From NCBI GenBank assembly GCA_964446285.1, contig CAYUNT010000027.1:1-32556 (forward strand): a stretch of DNA of 32,556 nt. The letters run 5' to 3'. Each line of letters starts with the position of its first letter. Within the stretch, counting starts at the first letter, position 1. Position numbers and translations under genes: made by a program. Source of the DNA: CAYUNT01 sp964446285. Its GTDB lineage: Bacteria; Sumerlaeota; Sumerlaeia; SLMS01; CAYUNT01. Shown here one piece after another: positions 20,601 to 26,603 of the stretch. Under the pieces are notes generated by a model. That model was not told the origin of the DNA, made no database searches, and worked only from the letters and a program-made list of their open reading frames with translations.

Positions 20601-23084
20601 CCCTTGGGAAAGATTAAGCGGCTTGCCGTCGGTTGGATCATCGTCATAAAGCGAGTCAACGTCCTCGCGAATAACTGTTCCGTCATAATCCGCAAGGCCC
20701 GAATCATGCCTGATCACGGTAACCGCCGTGCTAATTGTGACCTGCGGATTCGTTGCGGGATCGAGCGTGATTGGCCCCCAGCGCAGAATAATGCCCAAGG
20801 TGCTCAGGTCCGGGCTGACAGTATCCGGTGTATTGATCGGATTGATGATAATTCGATTTCGCGGAGTGTATTGGAAGAGGTTGGTGCGGACCATGTCGGT
20901 CCAAACGCCCGCGATTGCGTTCGTAGGAGGTGTAAGGCTGCCTCCCTGAAGCATGAAACGCCCTTCGAGCGAAGGCGATGAAATAATATCGACAGTGGCT
21001 AAATAGGTCGGCAAGGGGGTGGTGAAGCCTGAACCATATCCTGTTTCATAGATAATAGGCTCTCCATCCGCCACCAGTCCGGTGGTAACCGCCGGCGTTA
21101 CAAGCAGTTTGCCGATTTCATATCCCTGAGCGAATTGCACATCCAGCCGTTCGGAGGTCAGATTGGTCAACGTCCACGTAAGCGTAACGGTGCGGGGAAG
21201 CGGATCACCCGGGAACTTGCCGACTTTGAACTCCGTGTCCAGTGCCAGCATCCCCGTGCCGGTTACGTCGGGAATGGTCTCGCTGATGGTGGCTCGGTTG
21301 AAAATATCATCCACAGTGGCGATGCCGGGGATATTGCCGTCCGCCAGCAGAGGGCCGTAAGAACGCCCGCGATTGTTGTAATAGCGCGTCGCCATCGGGT
21401 TGGTTGGATCCGCCTGCGCGCGGCTTACAGCGATCGAGTTAAATGCGCCGTCATCGACAATAACCGCGTCGGGCTGCTCCGTGTAGCCTGCAAATCCATT
21501 CGGGGCTATGGCAAACTGCCCAGTGGCGCGATACACGCCTGTGAGCGGGTCGGTATAAAGCGGAATAACAAAAATCCGGATAAAGCGGCTTTCAATGCCG
21601 TTGGTCGGATCGCTGTCGTCGATGGCATTCCCATCGCCAGGTTTTGGGCGGTTGGGATTGGCGCCGCCAAAGAATTCGGCGGGCGCTTCGCCGAATTGCC
21701 CGAACATATCCCGGTTCCCAATTTGATAGGTAATATCCGGGTCGGGATCCTTCACATACACATACCAGTTGGAGGCGCGAGGAAGTCCGCGAATGCTGTA
21801 GTTGCCATTGAATGTCGCCCCCATGAACTGAAGCAGGGTCAAGTCGGGGATATCTGTGAATCCGGGAACTCCAGAAAAATCAAAGTCTCCGGAGGCGGCA
21901 GGCACCACCATTTTCTCGCCGCTGAAGGTCATGGCCTCCAAAAGAACAAATCCCTCGTCCTTTTCCTGAACAATATCGAGTCCATCATATACATAAACGG
22001 AGTTGAAGGGCACGGGGCGCCCAAAAAATACGGGGACGTCGGGAATAAGGGGGACCACGGTGGCGTCGCCGCTATTTGGCGTAAATGTCGCGCCGTCGCG
22101 CACTTCACCCGAAATTCCAGGCAGGTTTCCGTATCCGCTTCCCGGATAAAGTTTCATCAGAGTGACTTTGTCATCGAGGTGAAGTTCGCGCGCTTCATAC
22201 GGATCGGTGCGCGTGCGGTAGGTGTTGCCCGTGCGGTAGGTGGCCGACATAACGGGGCGCTGCAACTGGGAGGAGGTCAGGCCAAGTGCATGGCCGATCT
22301 CGCGCGTAAATACCGCCTGAATATCCACCATGCCGCGAATTTGTTCGCGCGACATGCCGGTTTGATCCAGCAGGTCGTCTTCGTCTTCCGGGAAAAGATG
22401 CCAATCGGCGTCTTGCGCGAGGGCAATATCGGTTTCAATAATTTCGCCTGCTTTGTATTTGCGGCGTTGCAGGTAGATTGTGGAATTGGGCGCGCCTGTC
22501 AATTCGATGGCGTCAATTCCACTATAAGCCGTGACGAGAAAATCCTCGGGAACCTGAAGGTTGTTGGTCAGGTCGAAATCCTGGGTGAAAAAGAAAATGC
22601 TGGTAGTTGCTATGGCATCCGCGGGCGGAACCACATCAGGGTCCATAAATGTGACCAGGTTGAATCCATCCAGTTGCACCTTGGTTGGACCAAATGGCAG
22701 CCAGAAGGTTTTATTGAAATCTGCCCATGTTACTGCCGTGGATTCAAAACTGAACGATGTATTGTCCACATCAGCCCATTCTTCGAGCGCCCGCTCAAAA
22801 GCGCGTCGAATCTCTTCGCCCCGGATGTCGCTTCCCGGAAGAACAGTGTCCACTCCCCCCCGGAGCATGCAGAAACGAGGCTTTTTCTCGTCGAGATTCC
22901 ATCGCAGGCGGGTTTGCGCCACCACGTCGTCGTCGGGATTTTTTGGATCGCCCACCCGTGTGGCCCAAATTTCATAGAAAGCGCCCGCCTGGCATGGCTT
23001 GGGAGCAAGCACGGCCACAAGCGCCGCCATAAGAATAAAGGCGCCAAAAAGAACTTCAGTTTTGCGCAGAACAGATCGTTTCAA
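14640..23084 (-). CDS. Giant secreted multidomain protein: matrixin-like, TSP3, FG-GAP/VCBS, EF-hand pair, IPT/TIG-like
   Basis: The 2814 residues begin MKRSVLRK plus a hydrophobic stretch ending PKPCQA, a signal peptide. Residues about 35-315 resemble a matrixin metalloprotease (RRAFERALEEWADV, then REIGHALGLTSS, then VMSATYR). However, the HExxHxxGxxH motif has R261 and S271 in place of its first and third His; H265 and E262 remain. Residues about 850-1070 are six or so thrombospondin type-3 calcium repeats (DxDGDGVPNDxDNCP). Residues about 1085-2200 are many FG-GAP/VCBS repeats (DVNGDGWVDLVLA, DFDLDGDLDILFSNY). Residues about 2205-2300 hold a dockerin-like EF-hand pair (DINQDGDFCED, INGDGNIDANEY). 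A CBM9/DOMON-like domain follows (VMDGTLDAAAWDFGDG), then more FG-GAP repeats and an IPT/TIG-like C-terminus. The TTG start is chosen for the strong GGGAGGG just upstream and because it begins the signal peptide; the ATG at 23198 would add an unlikely 38-residue leader. It is probably a calcium-stabilised surface or adhesive protein. Confidence 0.8.
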   Translation of the reverse strand: MKRSVLRKTEVLFGAFILMAALVAVLAPKPCQAGAFYEIWATRVGDPKNPDDDVVAQTRLRWNLDEKKPRFCMLRGGVDTVLPGSDIRGEEIRRAFERALEEWADVDNTSFSFESTAVTWADFNKTFWLPFGPTKVQLDGFNLVTFMDPDVVPPADAIATTSIFFFTQDFDLTNNLQVPEDFLVTAYSGIDAIELTGAPNSTIYLQRRKYKAGEIIETDIALAQDADWHLFPEDEDDLLDQTGMSREQIRGMVDIQAVFTREIGHALGLTSSQLQRPVMSATYRTGNTYRTRTDPYEARELHLDDKVTLMKLYPGSGYGNLPGISGEVRDGATFTPNSGDATVVPLIPDVPVFFGRPVPFNSVYVYDGLDIVQEKDEGFVLLEAMTFSGEKMVVPAASGDFDFSGVPGFTDIPDLTLLQFMGATFNGNYSIRGLPRASNWYVYVKDPDPDITYQIGNRDMFGQFGEAPAEFFGGANPNRPKPGDGNAIDDSDPTNGIESRFIRIFVIPLYTDPLTGVYRATGQFAIAPNGFAGYTEQPDAVIVDDGAFNSIAVSRAQADPTNPMATRYYNNRGRSYGPLLADGNIPGIATVDDIFNRATISETIPDVTGTGMLALDTEFKVGKFPGDPLPRTVTLTWTLTNLTSERLDVQFAQGYEIGKLLVTPAVTTGLVADGEPIIYETGYGSGFTTPLPTYLATVDIISSPSLEGRFMLQGGSLTPPTNAIAGVWTDMVRTNLFQYTPRNRIIINPINTPDTVSPDLSTLGIILRWGPITLDPATNPQVTISTAVTVIRHDSGLADYDGTVIREDVDSLYDDDPTDGKPLNLSQGQMVEGAIIYTNTATRPDPFFAEDYDGDGVPNDSDNCPWVPNEDQDENDLTTPRGTVCVQDFDADGIDDALDNCPAWPNTDQNDTDDDGKGDVCDDDIDGDGVPNCYMILGHDLGWPEFYDPNSLCNQDLNGDGVADPQPEDNCPFIPNPDQRDSVGDGTGDACRGDYDGDGVLDDADNCPGTPNPNQEDLDKDGIGDACDNDIDGDGVPNDIDNCPEVYNPATGEPPTQPDADGDGIGDACEAAGTTISVDEGALPSKDWFVNGAAFGDVNGDGWVDLVLAIGGFGNFTNAALANRILINQGYLGKPGVFRDETYGLNGRVDGTPFYNEPGQQFTGDDRLPLNFENTWDVKLADFDLDGDLDILFSNYSGVTVTQGNVWGAPDRILINRDINDPAVNPRVDNDDLGDGFFTDASDICMPGILNTKNMVGPNPIAYMTLGDAYGQVDPYTTRSDIEDIDCDGDPDIVLSVFDDLNSGAFGLNLGGFPDLAGSIARYIGDDNLVHNRYNENLHFSEMILVNRRNELKFASGQVIPRGTPDAFFVFLSQSIDVRRAAGFSPDPDPDDYLMWNSWQTVGDMSMLLNSTSWRNIYGSSPYLGRRLDAFMFRDDTLGRDGVFGGTLRRRPVPSTGPVPQVESTTTYNIRNLDRMPPQMGDFPETTPGVGNVETDFSITSEVILCQIFGDSGADLFVANRFFPRGTYDPQYKCEGFDFFYWNTDVFSATNVFGTDGLADGYFSELQFGTDSLYQRITQALNDAIRVTDFTIPDGYPGDLQSPEEDYIPWRSNIRRDNTMGACVADFDNQGMVRVLTYTDAGPNPIYDPDSSATSYRGGPFFGRGQTGSVYGYAREFLADVNNADSRLYYAQDMLPARTGRTLHGTVADLNMDGLPDVIFAQDGVGVNLYQVNNTLGTQQIIFNGGFCEPDSWTDASQTSLNPNTPVRAAFVAAADVDNDGDQDIFLGMFGRPSLMFKNEFYQPRPRLDQAANNASYVNRVDLTSDKDQPIFYDMTLVNLPAHAMQSAGEGPTIKQMSNVTMAVHSADVDRDGDMDLFFFNGGDFTENGDNSFLFLNHGLSLHPYATRVFHPTGRGAPAPRLLSWGWPNTYFEQSLRPAYDGFFFDYDLDGDLDLYIAYNGTRNRLFENRDAKDPLIFQDYPSQTGLSRPTEARSYNTFTNYDTDPRDHTSYAARCFNNDLGDGIFDDVTDRRLPSTFGQPQNRLTSKRPAGGDLNCDGYPDIVVANSFADAGGPNLLFLNPISTSATPSNVDFIDATETKFPTTTLTGPGNVVDGLQDNTVQALVADFNQDGLPDVFFVNQCSQDSEVEIPGSSTYNPDFVWWSRLLANQGFNSATGEWNGCADVADFVTGFVQKSRSDMVFHRLLEGAKVCDINQDGDFCEDFDGNGIVTDEEILEFENLIESLNYRGASDPSSVDTLFHVAIRDTFNDAKIKYINGINGDGNIDANEYLAVSSALAQCVTPLPTGSSPSATSPFVMDGTLDAAAWDFGDGLFVAERQGWLYVACNSGNDLQDVMILVSSDPSTPVAAPMSKSGTVGRYDFCLWREGSNNTDHSWYNAAGAALPDDPAQYAHFRSTTTGFIEGTIRKNLLGAGQTAFVAAGTYWSNNSGELVRLGPMKRPPVDQLITQSRLAQISRPEVPHGTVQDLADVQVLWRRKARWIDRDNDGKFEPSYDVVITAVDQIGQVLGQPIVLLNNRNRTTNAAAQPFRAGVNVLPAIIHATFNVDIGDIDLDGRPDIIMGRGTDITEKSVVVLHNRTTNEANPTFTDVTSVEYPDIVTTTFYADWADPSGNSRAVQLTDIDGDGDLDLVVGNAGRFFGSQWFGAPNQVLYNRIRGASWSSRTGISKARVAGSSGPIINPDLSITVVSPGFAPRGTKAMEVRIYGTNFKYGARAYMGDGVQIVSGPVVRSSQVIELKVTVDTSAIPGPRSVSVFNPDGETARSTEAFLVTARDATQDYGPLLSSNPMWEIYE
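19875..20534 (-). repeat. Thrombospondin type-3 repeat block within the giant gene
   Basis: About six coding repeats of the DxDxDG...DNCP...PNxDQ...GDxCD type follow one another, beginning DYDGDGVPNDSDNCP and ending DADGDGIGDACE. Each unit is an Asp-rich calcium-binding loop with paired cysteines. At the DNA level the copies are diverged, so this is a protein repeat and not a recent duplication. One unit is expanded by about 30 residues (PNCYMILGHDLGWPEFYDP). Confidence 0.85.
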
Positions 23085-23089
23085 GTGCG

Positions 23090-23096
23090 CCCTCCC
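23090..23096 (-). promoter_or_regulatory. Strong ribosome binding site deciding a TTG start
   Basis: GGGAGGG on the minus strand lies five bases before TTG at 23084. The codon after it begins a classical lysine-arginine n-region and hydrophobic core. This is better evidence for the start than the earlier in-frame ATGs at 23198 and 23189. Confidence 0.7.
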
Positions 23097-23280
23097 AACG
23101 GAAGTGTTTTCCTTGCCGGCTATGGCCCCCGATTCGCCAAGGGACCGCGCGCTACCGGAGGGGATCGCGAAGAGGATGGGGTTTGTCATGGCTGCCATTC
23201 TTTCCCCGATGAATTCGTGTCGAACAGTGGAATTTGCATCTTTGCCCGCAAGCCGGGCGCATCATGAAGAGAAGCGCAAA

Positions 23281-24114
23281 TTACTTTGCGGACTCCGAAG
23301 ATGCCTCAGCAGCAGGAGGATTTGCCTCTGCCGCCGGCGCGGAATCCTGGCTGGCGGATTCGCCCGAAGAGGCAGCCTGCTGCTTCTTGGCTGCCATTTC
23401 TTTTTTCAGAGCGATTTGGATGTTGCTAATAAATTCATCGTAGGCAACCGCGGAAGACGGCGTCACGGATTTTACCGACATCACCTTGTTCTCCCTTGCC
23501 TTCAAGGGATCGGCCGCCGTCACTTTCACGGAATTTTCCATGCGGGCGCGGATTTCAGCCGAAACCTGCCCGTCCTTTACGCCTTGAATCTCGCGCAAAG
23601 ACTGGCGCGAAACCATCGACTTCTTGGTTGTTGGATCGACAAACACGGTGAACTTCCCCTGGTAGCCGCCGATCACTTTGGGCGACTTGAGCAGGGCAGG
23701 CATTTCACCGTTGTTTTCCGCAAGCAATTTCTGGCGCGATTCCGCGGACATCTTGGGCATCCGCGTGGAAAGGAACAACACAACGCGTTCGTCGGATTTG
23801 AAAACCGGCATCCCCGGAACGGCTTGCGCCAGCGGAAGCGGCTTCTGAATGGCGCCACCGAGTTGCCGCAATTCCAGGTCGTTGGATAGCAGCGTTCCTT
23901 TGTAACGCTGCGACACATTGACATGAATTGTGGTCTCAATGTGGCCCCCGGAAAGAACGCTCTCCACCGACTTCACTTTGCCCTCAACGATCAAATCCGA
24001 CCGCGAGACCAGTGAGTCCATCGTAGCCAGTTCCAACACCGTGGCCCGGGCGCCCGCCGCGAGAGTCAGCAAGACGGCGGCCCCCAGGAATTGGCAAAAC
24101 CGGATATGCTTCAC
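23281..24114 (-). CDS. Secreted protein of unknown function, partner of the giant matrixin-like protein
   Basis: The 277-residue product starts at GTG with a signal peptide (FLGAAVLLTLAAGARA). The mature N-terminal half has a beta-rich pattern: LATMDSLVSRSDLIVEGKVKSVES, TTIHVNVSQRYKG, LELRQLGG, MPVFKSDERVVLFLS. I recognise this pattern from uncharacterised secreted proteins often encoded beside matrixin-like or dockerin-type secreted proteins. The middle (GGYQGKFTVFVD...SRQSLREIQG) fits that group. The C-terminal 45 residues are Ala/Ser/Glu-rich and probably disordered. It is encoded 196 bases before the giant gene on the same strand. Function is unknown; a role in handling or exporting its large neighbour is speculation. 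The start is set by GAGG seven bases upstream and the signal peptide. Confidence 0.7.
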   Translation of the reverse strand: MKHIRFCQFLGAAVLLTLAAGARATVLELATMDSLVSRSDLIVEGKVKSVESVLSGGHIETTIHVNVSQRYKGTLLSNDLELRQLGGAIQKPLPLAQAVPGMPVFKSDERVVLFLSTRMPKMSAESRQKLLAENNGEMPALLKSPKVIGGYQGKFTVFVDPTTKKSMVSRQSLREIQGVKDGQVSAEIRARMENSVKVTAADPLKARENKVMSVKSVTPSSAVAYDEFISNIQIALKKEMAAKKQQAASSGESASQDSAPAAEANPPAAEASSESAK

Positions 24115-24121
24115 GCTGGCA

Positions 24122-24125
24122 CCTC
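24122..24125 (-). promoter_or_regulatory. Ribosome binding site for a GTG start
   Basis: AAAGAGG on the minus strand, with its GAGG core at 24122-24125, lies seven bases before GTG at 24114. It supports that start over the ATG 51 codons upstream, whose leader does not look coding. Confidence 0.65.
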
Positions 24126-24180
24126 TTTCCTTGCGGCATCCGGCGCTGTGCTTGGATTTTTCGCGCCGTGTTTGTCCATT

Positions 24181-24206
24181 AACCCAACCCCGCAGGGCTG
24201 GGTTTT
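24181..24206. terminator. GC-rich stem-loop with T run on the plus strand
   Basis: AACCCAACCC (24181-24190) pairs with GGGCTGGGTT (24195-24204) with one mismatch around a four-base loop, and Ts follow on the plus strand. The flanking genes are on the minus strand, where the hairpin lacks a good T run. It may end plus-strand antisense transcription or act as a partial terminator between the prepilin and the next gene. Confidence 0.45.
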
Positions 24207-24319
24207 TATGCCCTGAAAATGGCATTGGATGCAACGAGGTTTTTGCTCCTTTTTCAAGTCGTTCCAACTTTGTTCCTCCCGCCCAAGGCTTGCCAAGTCA
24301 TGGAATGCCCTGGACCGCC

Positions 24320-24979
24320 TTAAAATCCACCTCCGGTTTGATAAAATACGTCCGAAGGCTCCCCGCCCGATTGAAGGCGGAATACGTTGCCCAAGCTGAC
24401 GGTTCCGTTGCTTGGATCATACGTGCGGTAAATGCTCCGTGCGATTGGGTCGGTGGCGTCAAGCACCTGGCACCCCTGATAATTTGTTCCGGCGGCATAG
24501 CCAAGATGCCCATCCGGCCCCACAGAGAGCACAACAAACCCGGGCGTCTTGTTTTTCGCCTCGGGCAGGCGTGGGCCGGCAAGCAGGTCGGTCATCAGGG
24601 CGGGCGACCAATAGTCCAGAACGTTGTTGGGCGTTTCGTCTTTTTTTGCGAAAATATCGATTGGGATTTGCGAAGTGTAAGAAATTGGGGTGGTGAGCGC
24701 CTTCATGTCCTTCACACGGCAATCGCAACGCCCGAATCCCTGCGCCCATCCCATCGAGGTCGAGGCGGGCGTGCGGTAAGGATACGCATTTTGATCCACC
24801 GCGTAGGTTTCGAGCGCCAGCGCAACGACACGCATGTCGTTTTTTGCCCGCGAGACCTTTGCCCGTGTTTGCGCTTCCAGAAAATTCGGCATCGCTATGG
24901 AAGCGAGAATCGAAATGATTCCAACAACAATCAGCAACTCAATCAGGGTAAAACCTGACTCAGAGATATGCCGTTTCAT
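24320..24979 (-). CDS. Prepilin-type (type II secretion/type IV pilus, GspG-like) protein
   Basis: The 219-residue product has a class III signal: MKRHISESG then FTLIELLIVVGIISILASIAMPNFLEAQTRAK. Prepilin peptidase should cut after G9 and methylate F10; Glu at +5 is present. The helix continues as VSRAKNDMRVVALALETYAVDQNAYP, the usual pseudopilin layout. A C-terminal globular part follows (TTPISYTSQIPIDIF, VVLSVGPDGH). Two cysteines in GRCDCRV could form a disulfide or bind metal. This style of protein is abundant in planctomycete-like and candidate-phylum genomes, often in many copies and far from the secretion operon. The start at 24979 is supported by AGGA six bases upstream; the longer frame adds an unlikely leader. 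The exact pilus or secreton it joins cannot be told. Confidence 0.88.
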   Translation of the reverse strand: MKRHISESGFTLIELLIVVGIISILASIAMPNFLEAQTRAKVSRAKNDMRVVALALETYAVDQNAYPYRTPASTSMGWAQGFGRCDCRVKDMKALTTPISYTSQIPIDIFAKKDETPNNVLDYWSPALMTDLLAGPRLPEAKNKTPGFVVLSVGPDGHLGYAAGTNYQGCQVLDATDPIARSIYRTYDPSNGTVSLGNVFRLQSGGEPSDVFYQTGGGF

Positions 24980-25239
24980 GCGAATCCTAATGCGCCTTGT
25001 ATGGGGCTTGAATGCACCTTGCAAAGGCTTGGCGCCGCCGCCGCCATCGCCGCCGCACACAACCCCTTATGCTCCCCTCGCCGGGAACATCCTGGCGTGA
25101 AGTGGCCTGCATCCGGCCCTATTCCTTCAGGGCCGTAACACTTTTTCCGCGCAACCGCCGAAGGGTCAAGGCGAAAAGGGTAAAAAACCGCATCGAAAAG
25201 CCGCAAAAATCGACCACAAGCCAAGGAAGGGTGGCGAAT
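24980..25239. other. Intergenic region upstream of the prepilin gene
   Basis: No gene is recognisable here. It should hold the prepilin promoter, but no convincing -35/-10 pair was found. CTGAAGGAATAGGG-type sequence near 25120-25135 and a proline/GC-rich stretch near 25030-25080 are non-coding by appearance. Confidence 0.35.
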
Positions 25240-25272
25240 AAAAAGGCGGGACCGGTCTGGGCCGGCCCCGCC
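25240..25272 (-). terminator. Rho-independent terminator after the lipoprotein gene
   Basis: On the minus strand GGCGGGGCCGG pairs with CCGGTCCCGCC (one G-U pair) around a six-base loop, then TTTTT. It lies 72 bases past the lipoprotein stop and separates that gene from the prepilin. Confidence 0.85.
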
Positions 25273-25344
25273 TGGAGATGCCGCGAAAGAATGAACGAAC
25301 TTGGCGCGCCGGGGTTTCGACCGTTGCGCGCGAGCATTTTGGCG

Positions 25345-26148
25345 TCAGTATTTGATTTCCGACTTCACTTTGTTGATGCTGGCGCTCATGTCTTTTTCAA
25401 GAATTCGAACAAAGAGGCCCAGGTTCGGCGCGCAACCCTCGACGCGATGGCCGTAGTAGTAGCCGACGATTTGCGAACGAGGCTCGTATTCGATTTTGCC
25501 CTTCCAGACCGAACGGCCCGTCTGGCGTTCGACGATTTCCACTTCGTAGGCGACTTCGGCCACAACGGATTTGTCCGGCGCGGCGAGGAGTTTGAGAACC
25601 CAGCTGAAGTCCATCAGGCCAAAGAAATTCAGGCCGTAGGTGAAATTGCGAAGCCGCAACTCGCTTTTCAGCAGGCGCCCGCGGATGATATAATCATAGT
25701 CGCGCATGTCGAAGTTTTCATCGAGGTCCTCGGCGAATTTCACTTCTTTGAACACGCCCGCGGCCTTCAGTCCCTCGCCGAACTTGCGCGGAACGGAACT
25801 GGCGAAATCGCCTTTCAGATACTCGGCCTGGTCGCCTTTGATGTCTGAAATCGCCATTTGATAGTGGTTAAAGGTCACTTCCGGATACGTGTGCTTGCTC
25901 GGGATGAACATGAAAAACAACCCAAGGGCCGGAAATTCTTCCCAACGGCTGAGGCGGTATTCCATCTCGCGCCCATCCGAGAAGGGGAACATGACGGCGG
26001 TGTAGTTTTTGCGCTCGCCGAGGGAATCCACGTTGAAATTGAAGGTCAGGCGGCTATCGAGAGGGACCACCTTCATGTTCGTGCATCCGCTGAGAATGAG
26101 CAGGCTGCCGAGCAGGCTGAACAGGACCAGAGTCCGAAGGGTCTTCAT
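25345..26148 (-). CDS. Lipoprotein of unknown function
   Basis: The 267-residue product has a lipoprotein signal with lipobox LSGC, so C22 becomes the lipidated N-terminus. Residue +2 is Thr, not Asp, which favours the outer membrane. The mature part begins NMKVVPLDSRLTFNFNVDSLG and contains FPFSDGREMEYRLSRWEEFPALGLFFMFIPSKHTYPE, then YDYIIRGRLLKSELRLRN and VAYEVEIVERQTGRSVWKGKIEYE. The last part, a strand pattern ending in solute-exposed W, resembles the periplasmic lipoproteins of the CsgG/LpoB/YajG kind. The match is by pattern only and I would not name a family. The start at 26148 has GGGAGG nine bases upstream. It has its own terminator and a long upstream spacer, so it is probably monocistronic. 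Confidence 0.8.
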   Translation of the reverse strand: MKTLRTLVLFSLLGSLLILSGCTNMKVVPLDSRLTFNFNVDSLGERKNYTAVMFPFSDGREMEYRLSRWEEFPALGLFFMFIPSKHTYPEVTFNHYQMAISDIKGDQAEYLKGDFASSVPRKFGEGLKAAGVFKEVKFAEDLDENFDMRDYDYIIRGRLLKSELRLRNFTYGLNFFGLMDFSWVLKLLAAPDKSVVAEVAYEVEIVERQTGRSVWKGKIEYEPRSQIVGYYYGHRVEGCAPNLGLFVRILEKDMSASINKVKSEIKY

Positions 26149-26603
26149 TGTTGCGAACCTCCCAGAGAAAATGGGGTGAGAAAATTGAATTGGATTCGAC
26201 CGGACGCGCATTTTGCGGCGCGGCGAGGTATGCTGCGGCGAAGTGCTGCGCGGTGCGGCGAGGGATTGTTGCGGGGAATGCCTTGGAACTTTTGGAGAAT
26301 CAAAATCTTCCATCCGGTGGCTTGGGCGTCCCGCCCAAGATTCTTCAGACAGAGCCAAATCGCCAACAGATGAAAATGAAACAGAATTGGACAGGAATCG
26401 ACCGAATTTCCGACGCTGGTGTTCGGTATTCATACGAGCGGCCCCCGCAAACAAACCTTCAGGCCGGTCACTCGGATACCACAGCGAAAATCAGACCCAT
26501 TTTCGACCGCGCTGTCAATACTGAAGGGCTAAATGAAAGCAAAGATACTGCAAGCCGGGCCTGTCTGTATCGCTAGCTGGCTCGATTTCGAATGAATACA
26601 AAC
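26149..26603. other. 455-base intergenic region with repeats, no gene
   Basis: Between the lipoprotein start and the transglutaminase-like stop I see no supportable gene. The open frames here read through a palindrome at 26321-26339 and through GCGGCG-rich sequence at about 26213-26270. It should contain the lipoprotein promoter. Confidence 0.45.
26321..26339. repeat. Perfect palindromic element
   Basis: CTTGGGCG (26321-26328) is the exact reverse complement of CGCCCAAG (26332-26339), separated by three bases. It is followed by no T run, so it is not an ordinary terminator. Short GGGCG-TCC-CGCCC hairpins of this kind are dispersed between genes in many environmental bacterial genomes. Confidence 0.55.

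Noticed and set aside
23085..23198. Earlier ATG start for the giant protein
   Set aside because: The added 38 residues precede a complete signal peptide, and a much stronger ribosome site sits at the TTG.
21135..23267. A 710-codon open frame on the plus strand opposite the giant gene, and others at 16692-18368 and 19602-20981
   Set aside because: They are antisense shadows of a GC-rich coding sequence. They show no family motif, whereas the minus-strand frame has continuous recognisable domains.
26148..26576. A 142-codon plus-strand frame in the intergenic region
   Set aside because: Its product is a translation of the palindrome and GCGGCG-rich sequence, with no domain and no good start site.
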